From NCBI GenBank assembly GCA_003483675.1, contig DMYK01000206.1, positions 1-5,750 on the forward strand: 5,750 nucleotides of DNA. Reading direction: 5' to 3'. The stretch is from Microcoleaceae cyanobacterium UBA11344. Lineage in GTDB: Bacteria; Cyanobacteriota; Cyanobacteriia; Cyanobacteriales; Microcoleaceae. The notes below the pieces were generated by a model. The model did no database searches and was not told the origin of the DNA. It was given only the letters and a program-made list of their open reading frames with translations. Positions 1 through 5,277 of this stretch are shown here, piece by piece. The position numbers and the translations under genes were made by a program. Each line of letters starts with the position of its first letter. Positions within the stretch are counted from its first letter, which is position 1.

Positions 1-811
1 GCCCACCTCCGGCTCGGACAATTTGCCTAATTTGGTATTTTTCCACGGTTTTGGGGGCGGGTCTAGTGCCTACGAATGGTCTAAAGTTTATCCAGCTTTT
101 GCGGCTGAATATCGAATTCTAGCACCAGATTTAATCGGTTGGGGACGCTCCGAACATCCGCAGCTAAATTACAAGGTTGAGGATTATATCACAACTTTGA
201 TAGAATTTCTGGAAAAAACTTGCGGGAGTGGGACCAATGTGATTGCTTCTTCGCTGACGGGGGCGATCGCGATCCGAGCTGCGATCGCGCGTCCCGATCT
301 TTTCAAATCCCTAATTTTGACGATCCCCAGCGGTTTGTCGGACTTTGGAGAAGATTACAGCCGTAGTTTCTTCGCTCAGATAGTCAGCACGCCGATTTTA
401 GACCGCTTACTCTACAGTACAGGAATTGCCACAGACGGGGGCATCCGCAGTTTCTTAGAGCAGCGCCAATTTGCCGATGCTTCCAGAGTTTACCAAGAAA
501 TCGTAGACGCTTATTTAGAATCTGCCCAGCAGCCAAATGCAGAATACGCAGCTCTCTCTTTTGTGCGGGGAGATTTGTGCTTTGATTTGTCACTGTACAT
601 CAGTGAGCTAACAACACCTACAGCGATTATTTGGGGAGAAAAATCGAAGTTTACCGGCCCCGATATCGGCCAGCGGTTGGCAAATTTGAACCCCAAAGCA
701 GTTAAAGTATTTCAAACTCTGGAAGATGTAGGTTTGACGCCACAGCTAGAAATTCCGGCTGTGACGATCGGCTTAATCCGGCAATATTTAAGCTTGCTTT
801 CGGAAGGGTGA
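1..811 (+). CDS. alpha/beta-hydrolase-fold protein, 5' partial
   Basis: The frame is open to the left edge (codons from position 2), so the TTG at 23 is probably internal and the true start lies outside. Counting from that TTG (262 residues): an oxyanion-type HGFGGG is at 8-13, the DLIGWGRS loop at 36-43, a nucleophile elbow A-S-S-L-T at 75-79 with Ser77 as candidate nucleophile (small-X-Nu-X-small pattern), a cap region about 105-190, and the IIWGEKS strand end at 202-208. In active family members this last site usually reads GExD and a later GHxP carries the histidine. Here they read GEKS (Ser208) and GLTP (Leu238), so the acid and base positions are replaced. Fold assignment is firm. Activity is uncertain: it could be a non-hydrolytic homologue, or use other residues. 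No signal peptide can be judged because the start is missing. It ends with TGA, convergent to the DUF4330-type gene. Confidence 0.88.
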   Translation, partial: PTSGSDNLPNLVFFHGFGGGSSAYEWSKVYPAFAAEYRILAPDLIGWGRSEHPQLNYKVEDYITTLIEFLEKTCGSGTNVIASSLTGAIAIRAAIARPDLFKSLILTIPSGLSDFGEDYSRSFFAQIVSTPILDRLLYSTGIATDGGIRSFLEQRQFADASRVYQEIVDAYLESAQQPNAEYAALSFVRGDLCFDLSLYISELTTPTAIIWGEKSKFTGPDIGQRLANLNPKAVKVFQTLEDVGLTPQLEIPAVTIGLIRQYLSLLSEG

Positions 812-815
812 AGAA

Positions 816-931
816 GTTAGTTGGCAGTTGGTAGTTGGGAGTGGTTATTAGTTATTAGTTATTGGTTACTGGTAGTTGGTTATTTGTGAGTTGCTACCAA
901 GGCCCAATTACCAGTTACCAATTACCAATTA
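816..931. repeat. 7-bp tandem repeats (STRR type) between convergent genes
   Basis: Seven consecutive heptamers of the GTTATTA/GTTATTG/GTTACTG/GTAGTTG kind run in strict 7-bp phase from 844 to 892, preceded by looser copies from 816 (gcagttg, gtagttg). Four heptamers of the complementary kind (ccaatta, ccagtta, ccaatta, ccaatta) fill 904-931. The last one includes 929-931, which is the stop codon of the minus-strand gene. Degenerate heptamer arrays like this are known as short tandemly repeated repetitive (STRR) sequences in filamentous cyanobacteria. The repeat phase is read directly; any function is not known. Confidence 0.8.
861..922. terminator. imperfect inverted repeat, possible bidirectional terminator
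   Basis: Positions 861-879 and 904-922 are complementary at 17 of 19 positions and enclose a 24-base loop. The element lies between two convergent stop codons (811 and 929), where a hairpin could stop transcripts from both sides. The stem is A+T-rich and no T-run follows it, so it is not a textbook intrinsic terminator. The pairing may simply follow from heptamers placed in opposite orientation. Confidence 0.4.
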
Positions 932-1456
932 CTCTTTGACGCGCACGTCAATGACGCTGGCGTTGAAAATATAATTCTTGCCTTCAAGTTCGAGTGTAGT
1001 GCCAATTTTGACTTTCGTATTCCCTAAAACCGGGCCATTGTCAGTGAGTTGACCTTTTCCCTCTAAAGTAAACATCATATTTTTGCTAAAAGATTCTTCT
1101 TCTCGGGGATCGGGTAGAGCTTTCAAGCTGCCGTTGGGCTGAGGAACTGCTAGGGTTCTGGTTATGGTTTTGGCAGATTTGATTGTAATCTGACCAGAGG
1201 GTTGATTGCGGATCACCACATTGATTTGATCGCCCGGTTTGAACAAGTCTTGAACGTTCTTTCCTTTGAGACCGATCGCAATCGCATCAATTTCTACCGG
1301 TTTGACACCTGCGCCGCCGACTTGGGCGACGGAACCGCCAGAAGTGCCGGGAAAGAAGAAGATGCCGACTGCAACTAGGAGGATAATCAGAGCAGCAGCT
1401 ACGTCTAGGATGCTGAGTTTGCCGAACAGGCGACCTTGTGAATCCAAAATTTTCAT
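929..1456 (-). CDS. DUF4330-type single-pass membrane protein
   Basis: This 175-residue protein opens with a short basic and polar segment (MKILDSQGRLFGKLS). One strong transmembrane segment follows at about residues 17-37 (LDVAAALIILLVAVGIFFFP), then a small Gly/Ser linker and a soluble C-terminal part of about 125 residues, predicted mostly beta, rich in Val/Ile/Lys. The order N-terminal 'LDSQGRLFGK', membrane helix, 'FPG' and beta domain matches what I know of DUF4330, a cyanobacterial family without an assigned role; this is recognition by pattern, not a search. By charge placement the bulk probably faces away from the cytoplasm. ATG at 1454-1456 is the only sensible start; no Shine-Dalgarno precedes it. 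The stop codon lies within the downstream heptamer array. Convergent with the hydrolase, divergent from the M48 gene. Confidence 0.82.
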   Translation of the reverse strand: MKILDSQGRLFGKLSILDVAAALIILLVAVGIFFFPGTSGGSVAQVGGAGVKPVEIDAIAIGLKGKNVQDLFKPGDQINVVIRNQPSGQITIKSAKTITRTLAVPQPNGSLKALPDPREEESFSKNMMFTLEGKGQLTDNGPVLGNTKVKIGTTLELEGKNYIFNASVIDVRVKE

Positions 1457-1666
1457 AGTATTTTATGGAAGAGGTGATCGAAGAGTATTCGGGAGTGTGG
1501 AAACCGCGTACCTGGATAGTCGCGGATGAAACAGGACTCTGAATTTATGCAGCGTCCCCTAAAGGCGTTGGATAAGTAGAAGCGATAGGAGGATCACTAA
1601 AAACCATAGAAGAGATTACCATGCTGGCGGCTAAAAATCCACAAGACTTGGGCAATTTAAGGTAGC

Positions 1667-1694
1667 GGGCGGTGGGCGGTGGGCGGTGGGCGGT
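1667..1694. repeat. four perfect GGGCGGT heptamers
   Basis: The heptamer GGGCGGT is repeated four times without error at 1667, 1674, 1681 and 1688. It has the same 7-bp unit length as the A+T-rich arrays elsewhere in the window but a completely different, G-rich composition. Its minus strand reads ACCGCCC, with no G-tracts of four or more on either strand. The perfect copies suggest recent expansion. It sits about 110 bases ahead of the first M48 ATG. Confidence 0.85.
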
Positions 1695-1701
1695 TGGGAA
1701 A

Positions 1702-1713
1702 GGGCGATCGCCC
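1702..1713. repeat. HIP1-centred 12-bp palindrome GGGCGATCGCCC
   Basis: This perfect 12-bp palindrome has the HIP1 octamer at its centre, eight bases after the G-rich heptamers. The identical 12-mer recurs at 3810-3821, also between genes. HIP1 is the abundant octameric palindrome of many cyanobacterial genomes; a specific local role is not implied. Confidence 0.8.
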
Positions 1714-1732
1714 GGGGCTGGCTGGGCGGCAA

Positions 1733-1877
1733 GTATGCGATCAAAGAGTGTCAACCAGCTAAAATGGTAACTAAGTAGTCTCAAATTGCGTCTGCTGATT
1801 TAATGGTTTTTCCGATTATTTCTACAATTTTATCTAATTTATCGCACGTATCTACCATGTTGTATGTGATCAAAGAG
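1733..1877 (+). repeat. 16-bp near-direct repeat flanking the first M48 start
   Basis: Positions 1733-1748 and 1862-1877 share gtatgYgatcaaagag, with 15 of 16 bases identical (c/t at the sixth), 129 bases apart. The second copy ends in the Shine-Dalgarno-like sequence before the TTG at 1887. It could be a duplicated regulatory site or a leftover of a small duplication; neither can be decided here. Confidence 0.5.
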
Positions 1878-1878
1878 G
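1874..1878 (+). promoter_or_regulatory. Shine-Dalgarno favouring TTG 1887 as M48 start
   Basis: AGAGG (within aaagaggga, 1872-1880) lies 8 bases before the in-frame TTG at 1887. The upstream ATGs at 1803 and 1857 have no comparable sequence in front of them. Starting at 1887 also gives a compact signal peptide, so this site decides the preferred start. Confidence 0.55.
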
Positions 1879-1886
1879 GATTTTGG

Positions 1887-2726
1887 TTGACAAGTCGGCG
1901 TACCTGCGGCCGCGGGATTTATCTGTTTTTGTCGCTGATTGTAGCTGCGGGAATCTGGGTGATTTCCCCGCAACCCATGCAAGCAATCTCTTTGCCAGAA
2001 CTGATTTTTCGGGGCATTCAAGTTATTCAATTGTCGAATTTGTCCGATCGCCAAGAGGTGACTGTTGGCAGGCAAATTAATCAGCAGTTGGTGAGTAAGG
2101 AGTTGAAAGTTTACCGCGATCCCGCTGCTACAGTATACATCAACCGCATCGGTCAGCGACTGGCCGGGCGGAGCGATCGCCCGAATATTCCCTATACTTT
2201 TCAAGTGGTTGACGACGACAATATTAATGCTTTTGCCACAATGGGCGGTTTTGTGTATGTAAATAAAGGTTTGATGGCGGCGGCGGACAATGAAGCTCAA
2301 TTAGCAAGCGTGATCGGCCATGAAATCGGTCACATTAGTGCTCGCCACGCGATTAAACAAATGCGTCAAATGGCGATCGCCTCTGGTTTGGCTTCGGCGG
2401 CGGGGATCGATGGTTCTCAGGCAGTACAGATTGGGGTAGAATTGGCTTTGCGCCGTCCGCGCAGCCGTCAAGCTGAATACGAAGCGGATCAATTGGGATT
2501 GCAAACAATGGGGCGATCAGGCTACGCTCAATCTGGGATGGTTGATTTTATGAAAAAATTGCTCAACCAACCTTCACCTCCGAGTATTTTGAGCACTCAC
2601 CCGGCTACTGCCGATCGGATTGCCGCTATCTCCCAGGCAATGGACCCCGCTCTCGCTAGTGGTGATGGCTTGAATAATGCTGCTTACAGACAGGAAATCC
2701 GCAGTTTTGGGATCGTAAGTCAGTAG
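1887..2726 (+). CDS. M48-family zinc metallopeptidase, exported
   Basis: A peptidase of the M48 (Ste24/HtpX/BepA-like) class, expected to act in envelope protein quality control. From TTG 1887 it has 279 residues. A signal peptide covers about 1-33: basic MTSRRTCGRG, a hydrophobic run, then PMQA as likely cleavage site. The soluble catalytic domain carries HEIGH at 145-149 (two zinc-ligand histidines and the catalytic Glu), EYEAD at 197-201 with Glu197 as third zinc ligand, and the conserved STHP near 236-239. There are no further membrane helices, so it resembles the periplasmic BepA-type more than HtpX. Unlike BepA it has no C-terminal TPR repeats. The frame is open back to ATG 1803 (307 residues) and ATG 1857; I prefer TTG for its Shine-Dalgarno and signal-peptide geometry. 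Convergent with the phosphatase gene. Confidence 0.92.
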   Translation: MTSRRTCGRGIYLFLSLIVAAGIWVISPQPMQAISLPELIFRGIQVIQLSNLSDRQEVTVGRQINQQLVSKELKVYRDPAATVYINRIGQRLAGRSDRPNIPYTFQVVDDDNINAFATMGGFVYVNKGLMAAADNEAQLASVIGHEIGHISARHAIKQMRQMAIASGLASAAGIDGSQAVQIGVELALRRPRSRQAEYEADQLGLQTMGRSGYAQSGMVDFMKKLLNQPSPPSILSTHPATADRIAAISQAMDPALASGDGLNNAAYRQEIRSFGIVSQ

Positions 2727-2799
2727 TCAGTAGTAATTAGTAATTAGTAATTAGTTCTTCTAATTGCCAACAACAAATAACGACTAACAAATAACAAAT
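2721..2799. repeat. 7-bp tandem repeats at the M48/phosphatase junction
   Basis: Two cagtagt and three aattagt copies run in phase from 2721 to 2755. After a short spacer come aacaaat, aacgact, aacaaat and aacaaat from 2772 to 2799. The first heptamer overlaps the M48 stop codon (TAG, 2724-2726). As at 816-931, the array fills a convergent gene junction and changes sequence type part-way through. Confidence 0.75.
2749..2765. terminator. small hairpin, weak terminator candidate
   Basis: AATTAG (2749-2754) and CTAATT (2760-2765) can form a six-pair stem with a five-base loop just after the M48 stop. The stem is entirely weak apart from one G-C pair and no T-run follows, so termination here is only a possibility. 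Confidence 0.25.
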
Positions 2800-2828
2800 A
2801 CCCTCACTGAAAACTCACACCTATCCTA

Positions 2829-3605
2829 TCAGAAATGATGTGGAAAACATCCGCTCAAAACAGGCTTGGGTAGAGCAATATCCAGGGGTTGAATTTGTCT
2901 GACAACTTCGTCAAAGGGCAAAATTCGGACTTGATGGTTAAATACATTGACTTGATAAACTCGGCGGTAGCTGAGGTCAAGTCCTGTCAGCCAGCCACTC
3001 TTGGGATGATAAGCGCCGGTGTCAATATCTAACCACCCTTGCCCTCTGACTAATTCGCCTGGCCTGACACCCTCAAAGGTAAAGGTGATGGTGTGACCAG
3101 TGATAATTAATTTATTCGGAAAATAGGGTTTGGATATGCTGTGAAATGCTTGACGAATCCAGCAAAATTGCTCAATGGATTGCTTGTGAATGGGGAGTTT
3201 GGGATCGACACCGGCGTGGACTAGCCAGATGTCGCCCAAGTCGAGGTGCGTAGGGAGCGATCGCAGCCACTCTAAGTGTTTATACGGCATCATGCCTGTA
3301 TCTCTGTAGCTGGCGATTGTAGCTTCGCCGCCACTGTAAAGCCAAGCTTGCCACGCTCGCACATCCACCGGGCCGTTGGGCAAAGCCTCTAACATCAGTT
3401 GTTCGTGGTTGCCCAACAGAGTTTGGTAAGAGCTTTCCTTGACAAATTCTAATACTTGAGCGCTTTTGGGCCCGCGATCGATTAAATCTCCCAGAAAATA
3501 GACGCGATCGTCCGAGCCGATGGCAAGTGCCTCTAGCAAGGTCATTAAGCCATCGTAATGCCCGTGTACGTCACCAATAACAATGCGCCGTTCGCTTCGT
3601 TGCAC
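2829..3605 (-). CDS. PPP-type metallophosphatase (Ser/Thr phosphatase or Ap4A-hydrolase-like)
   Basis: A 258-residue cytoplasmic calcineurin-like phosphoesterase with the whole PPP signature: GDVHG at 11-15 (Asp12, His14), GDLIDRG at 39-45 (Asp40, Arg44), GNHE at 65-68, VHAG at 129-132 (His130) and GHT at 170-172 (His171), plus IDTGA at 194-198. These residues bind the two metal ions and the phosphate. Length and motif spacing fit the bacterial PrpA/PrpB and ApaH-like group; whether the substrate is phosphoprotein or a dinucleoside polyphosphate cannot be read from sequence. The GTG start at 3603-3605 is fixed: an in-frame TAA lies immediately upstream, and GAGGA (3615-3619) sits 9 bases before it. 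It is transcribed away from the NYN gene and converges on the M48 gene. Confidence 0.92.
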   Translation of the reverse strand: MQRSERRIVIGDVHGHYDGLMTLLEALAIGSDDRVYFLGDLIDRGPKSAQVLEFVKESSYQTLLGNHEQLMLEALPNGPVDVRAWQAWLYSGGEATIASYRDTGMMPYKHLEWLRSLPTHLDLGDIWLVHAGVDPKLPIHKQSIEQFCWIRQAFHSISKPYFPNKLIITGHTITFTFEGVRPGELVRGQGWLDIDTGAYHPKSGWLTGLDLSYRRVYQVNVFNHQVRILPFDEVVRQIQPLDIALPKPVLSGCFPHHF

Positions 3606-3614
3606 TTATTCGCT

Positions 3615-3619
3615 TCCTC
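3615..3619 (-). promoter_or_regulatory. Shine-Dalgarno of the phosphatase gene
   Basis: On the minus strand this reads GAGGA, 9 bases before the GTG start. Together with the in-frame stop directly before GTG, it fixes the non-ATG start. Confidence 0.7.
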
Positions 3620-3695
3620 GTCTCAAAACGCCAACCAGTAGGTAACAGCATCTAATATTGCTGCGACGCCTCTTTTGCCCACTTGTTCCTAGGAG

Positions 3696-3706
3696 GGGTG
3701 TTACCC
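3696..3706 (-). promoter_or_regulatory. operator-like dyad at the expected phosphatase transcription start
   Basis: On the minus strand GGGT-AAC-ACCC directly abuts the TATAAT box, so a four-base dyad with a three-base centre covers the expected transcription start near 3700. A regulator binding here would block initiation. The dyad is short and could be chance. Confidence 0.25.
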
Positions 3707-3737
3707 ATTATACTGTTTTGTATAAAAATTGAGTCAA
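3707..3737 (-). promoter_or_regulatory. candidate sigma-70-type promoter for the phosphatase gene
   Basis: On the minus strand TTGACT (3737-3732) is followed after 19 bases by a perfect TATAAT (3712-3707). The -10 box is consensus and the -35 is five of six, but the 19-base spacer is two longer than ideal. Initiation near 3700 would give a leader of about 95 bases before the GTG at 3605. Confidence 0.5.
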
Positions 3738-3809
3738 GCTCGCCAGTATTTACTTAGGTAACTACGATCTACAAAGATTTTTGTCGATGATAGCCGGAAA
3801 AATCGCAGG

Positions 3810-3821
3810 GGGCGATCGCCC
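3810..3821. repeat. HIP1-centred 12-bp palindrome GGGCGATCGCCC
   Basis: Same perfect 12-mer as at 1702-1713, again intergenic and between divergent genes. The flanking bases differ, so only the HIP1 core and its G/C extensions are shared. Confidence 0.8.
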
Positions 3822-3889
3822 ATTATTGGCAAAAAAGCTGTGATAGCAACCGCCTTGGCATAAAAAACTCCCAATACTCCCGATATTTA

Positions 3890-3936
3890 AACAGAGGGAA
3901 GCCAAACCTCAAGCTTCTTTACACCACACCCCTGTT
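3890..3936 (+). promoter_or_regulatory. foldable leader just before a strong Shine-Dalgarno
   Basis: An outer stem can form between AACAG-a-GGG (3890-3898) and CCCCTGTT (3929-3936), and an inner stem between AAGC (3899-3902) and GCTT (3913-3916), enclosing a ten-base loop. The structure ends five bases before AGGAG at 3942. A leader hairpin so close to a ribosome binding site could modulate translation, but I do not recognise a known riboswitch and no conservation can be checked here. Confidence 0.3.
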
Positions 3937-3941
3937 GAAGT

Positions 3942-3946
3942 AGGAG
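3942..3946 (+). promoter_or_regulatory. strong Shine-Dalgarno before the 26-codon ORF
   Basis: AGGAG lies six bases before ATG 3953, the best Shine-Dalgarno match in the plus strand of this window. It is the main reason to consider the very short ORF behind it as translated. Confidence 0.45.
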
Positions 3947-3952
3947 TCAGTT

Positions 3953-4033
3953 ATGCAAAAGCCATTTACAGTCTCAGAGACTGCCTTGATTTCGCTCCTA
4001 GTTGCCAATTTGATTAGCAGTAAATCAACTTGA
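3953..4033 (+). CDS. candidate 26-residue small protein or leader peptide
   Basis: ATG at 3953 begins a 26-codon ORF ending in TGA (4031-4033). The peptide starts MQKPFTVSETALISLLVANL and has a mildly hydrophobic middle of about 13 residues, too short for a confident membrane helix. Support comes from the well-placed AGGAG and the foldable leader ahead of it. It is not a protein I recognise. The same frame continues past TGA 4031 and a second TGA at 4082 to a TAA at 4172-4174, so it could also be the front of a decayed gene of about 73 codons, although two stops in that length is within chance. It lies 195 bases before the NYN gene and could be its upstream ORF. Confidence 0.3.
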   Translation: MQKPFTVSETALISLLVANLISSKST

Positions 4034-4215
4034 GAACCGAAGACAACTGCTGCTGTAGCTGCACCGGGCGATCGCCATCTCTGATCCCCGCCGCCGATTA
4101 GTGCGAATGTCCCAAAACTCCATCCGGGGCAAATAACAGAAATCGATCGCCTGGATATGAATATTTTTGCATAAAAGTTCTCTGCCCAGTCGATTAAATA
4201 TCATAACTACTAATT

Positions 4216-4219
4216 AGGA
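4216..4219 (+). promoter_or_regulatory. Shine-Dalgarno of the NYN gene
   Basis: AGGA lies 9 bases before ATG 4229. It supports this start rather than any later in-frame ATG, and keeps the hydrophobic N-terminal segment in the protein. Confidence 0.55.
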
Positions 4220-4228
4220 TTGTGAAAA

Positions 4229-5245
4229 ATGACTAATTCCATCGCACTTCGCCGATCGCCTGTTACCGCGCCTTCAGAGGGGCTACAACTGGCGGAAAAT
4301 GAATTTTGGGGTAAAAAGTTGTTACGGGCGATCGGCTCCCAGGAGCTCAAAATAGCGGAACAGACGGCGTTTTGGGGAACTTTGGCCGCCGGGGCGATCG
4401 CGGTTTCCCAACAGACAATGCTGGCAATTCCCCTATCTTTGTGCTGCGGGTTGAGTTTAATTAACCGCCGCCGTTTTGAGGAAGTTTTGCAGCAGCGTTT
4501 GGCGACTACGACAGCAGAAATAGCGGCGGTTAGCACAAGGGAAAATCGGCTGGATGCGATAGAAATCGGTTCGGTTCAAGAACGAATTTTGACCTTAGAA
4601 AAAGCACAGTTGCAGCAGCAAATTACGCAATTACAACAGTGGGTAACTGATTTGGACGATCGCCTGGAAGAATTGGGCGATCGCGATCTAGAATTAGAGC
4701 AAGTGCAACAGCAGTTAGCAGCCATACAAAAATCAACATCCGCACCCACTAAAAAAGGTCGGGGGCGAGTGGCTATCTTTATTGATGGCGCTAATTTGTT
4801 CTATGCAATTCAGGAATTGGGGATTAGAATAGATTATACAAAATTGCTGGCGCTGTTAGTCGGAAAAGATACCTTATTTCGGGCTATTTACTATACGGGA
4901 GCAGAGGCGACGGATGAGAAACAGCGAGGCTTTTTCTTGTGGTTGCGACATCACGGGTTCCGCGTGGTTTCTAAACCAGTGTTGCAGCGGCCCGATGGAT
5001 CAAAAAAAGCAAATTTGGATGTAGAAATGGCAATGGATATTGTTAGCTTAGCTGGGCAATATGACACAGTTGTTTTAGTGAGTGGCGATGGAGACTTAGC
5101 TTGCGCGCTGCATCAAGTAAGCGCTCAAAGTGCCAGGGTAGAAGTCGTGAGTTTAAGGTCAATGACGAGCGAGGCGTTGATTGATGTAGCAGATTCTTAT
5201 GTTAATTTAGAGGAGATTAAAGACAAAGTTTGTAAAACCCAATAA
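4229..5245 (+). CDS. membrane-anchored coiled-coil NYN-domain protein (LabA/DUF88-like putative nuclease)
   Basis: A 338-residue protein in three parts. Residues about 47-78 are hydrophobic in two runs (47-59 and 63-78) split by SQQ, suggesting a membrane hairpin or a membrane-lying segment. Residues about 81-167 are helical, Gln/Glu/Leu-rich coiled coil. Residues about 178-335 form a NYN (PIN-like) domain of the LabA/DUF88 group: FIDGAN at 184-189 (Asp186, Asn189), ANLDVEMAMD at 261-270 (Asp264, Asp270) and SGDGD at 285-289 (Asp287, Asp289). These acidic residues match the metal site expected of an RNase-like enzyme, so the active site looks intact. LabA in Synechococcus is linked to circadian output, but that protein lacks this N-terminus as far as I know; a clock role is not implied. 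ATG 4229 follows AGGA (4216-4219) by 9 bases. The substrate is unknown. Confidence 0.88.
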   Translation: MTNSIALRRSPVTAPSEGLQLAENEFWGKKLLRAIGSQELKIAEQTAFWGTLAAGAIAVSQQTMLAIPLSLCCGLSLINRRRFEEVLQQRLATTTAEIAAVSTRENRLDAIEIGSVQERILTLEKAQLQQQITQLQQWVTDLDDRLEELGDRDLELEQVQQQLAAIQKSTSAPTKKGRGRVAIFIDGANLFYAIQELGIRIDYTKLLALLVGKDTLFRAIYYTGAEATDEKQRGFFLWLRHHGFRVVSKPVLQRPDGSKKANLDVEMAMDIVSLAGQYDTVVLVSGDGDLACALHQVSAQSARVEVVSLRSMTSEALIDVADSYVNLEEIKDKVCKTQ

Positions 5246-5277
5246 TTCTCCCCCCTCACTCCCACCCTAAAAAACTC

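Larger units (their letters stand above)
1457..1886. other. divergent intergenic region, no supported gene
   Basis: This gap separates the minus-strand DUF4330-type gene from the plus-strand M48 gene and should hold both promoters, but I find no convincing -35/-10 pair on either strand. It holds the GGGCGGT repeats, a HIP1 palindrome and a 16-bp near-direct repeat, listed separately. A plus-strand frame from ATG 1465 to the TAG ending at 1665 reads plausibly protein-like but is cut by TGA at 1540 and TAA at 1573; two stops in 67 codons is no better than chance. A minus-strand open frame over 1545-1784 owes its Pro/Thr/Ala/Arg-rich middle to the repeats and is not supported. If the M48 ATG at 1803 is used instead, the gap ends at 1802. 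Confidence 0.6.
3606..4228. other. long divergent intergenic region
   Basis: These 623 bases separate the divergently transcribed phosphatase and NYN genes. The left part holds a promoter-like pair for the phosphatase (3707-3737) with a dyad next to it. The centre has the second GGGCGATCGCCC palindrome (3810-3821). From 3890 on there is a foldable stretch, a strong Shine-Dalgarno and a 26-codon ORF, listed separately. The rest, about 3740-3889 and 4034-4215, shows no tRNA, no known riboswitch that I recognise and no clear -35/-10 pair for the NYN gene. Confidence 0.6.

Noticed and set aside
384..696. Two minus-strand open frames inside the hydrolase gene
   Set aside because: Antisense to a well-supported alpha/beta-hydrolase reading frame, with no motif of their own.
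816..931. CRISPR array
   Set aside because: The units are 7 bp with no spacers; CRISPR repeats are about 24-37 bp separated by unique spacers of similar length.
1266..1529. Plus-strand open frame of 87 codons
   Set aside because: Mostly antisense to the DUF4330-type gene, rich in Pro/Ala/Arg as expected from the opposite strand of a membrane segment.
1545..1784. Minus-strand open frame of 79 codons in the DUF4330/M48 gap
   Set aside because: Its middle is the translation of the GGGCGGT repeat (Pro/Thr/Ala/His/Arg-rich), it has no Shine-Dalgarno and no recognisable domain.
1839..2300. Minus-strand open frame of 153 codons
   Set aside because: It lies antisense to the M48 gene, whose motifs are unambiguous; its own translation shows no domain or plausible composition.
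1883..2504. Short open frames at 1883-2080 (+) and 2301-2504 (-) inside the M48 gene
   Set aside because: Both are alternative-frame readings of the M48 coding sequence and show no domain.
3787..3843. 18-codon plus-strand ORF across the HIP1 palindrome
   Set aside because: No Shine-Dalgarno, composition dictated by the GGGCGATCGCCC palindrome, and no reason beyond chance.
4210..4536. Minus-strand open frame of 108 codons
   Set aside because: It is antisense to the start of the NYN gene, which has a Shine-Dalgarno and an intact domain; the antisense translation is Cys/Lys/Ser-rich without structure.
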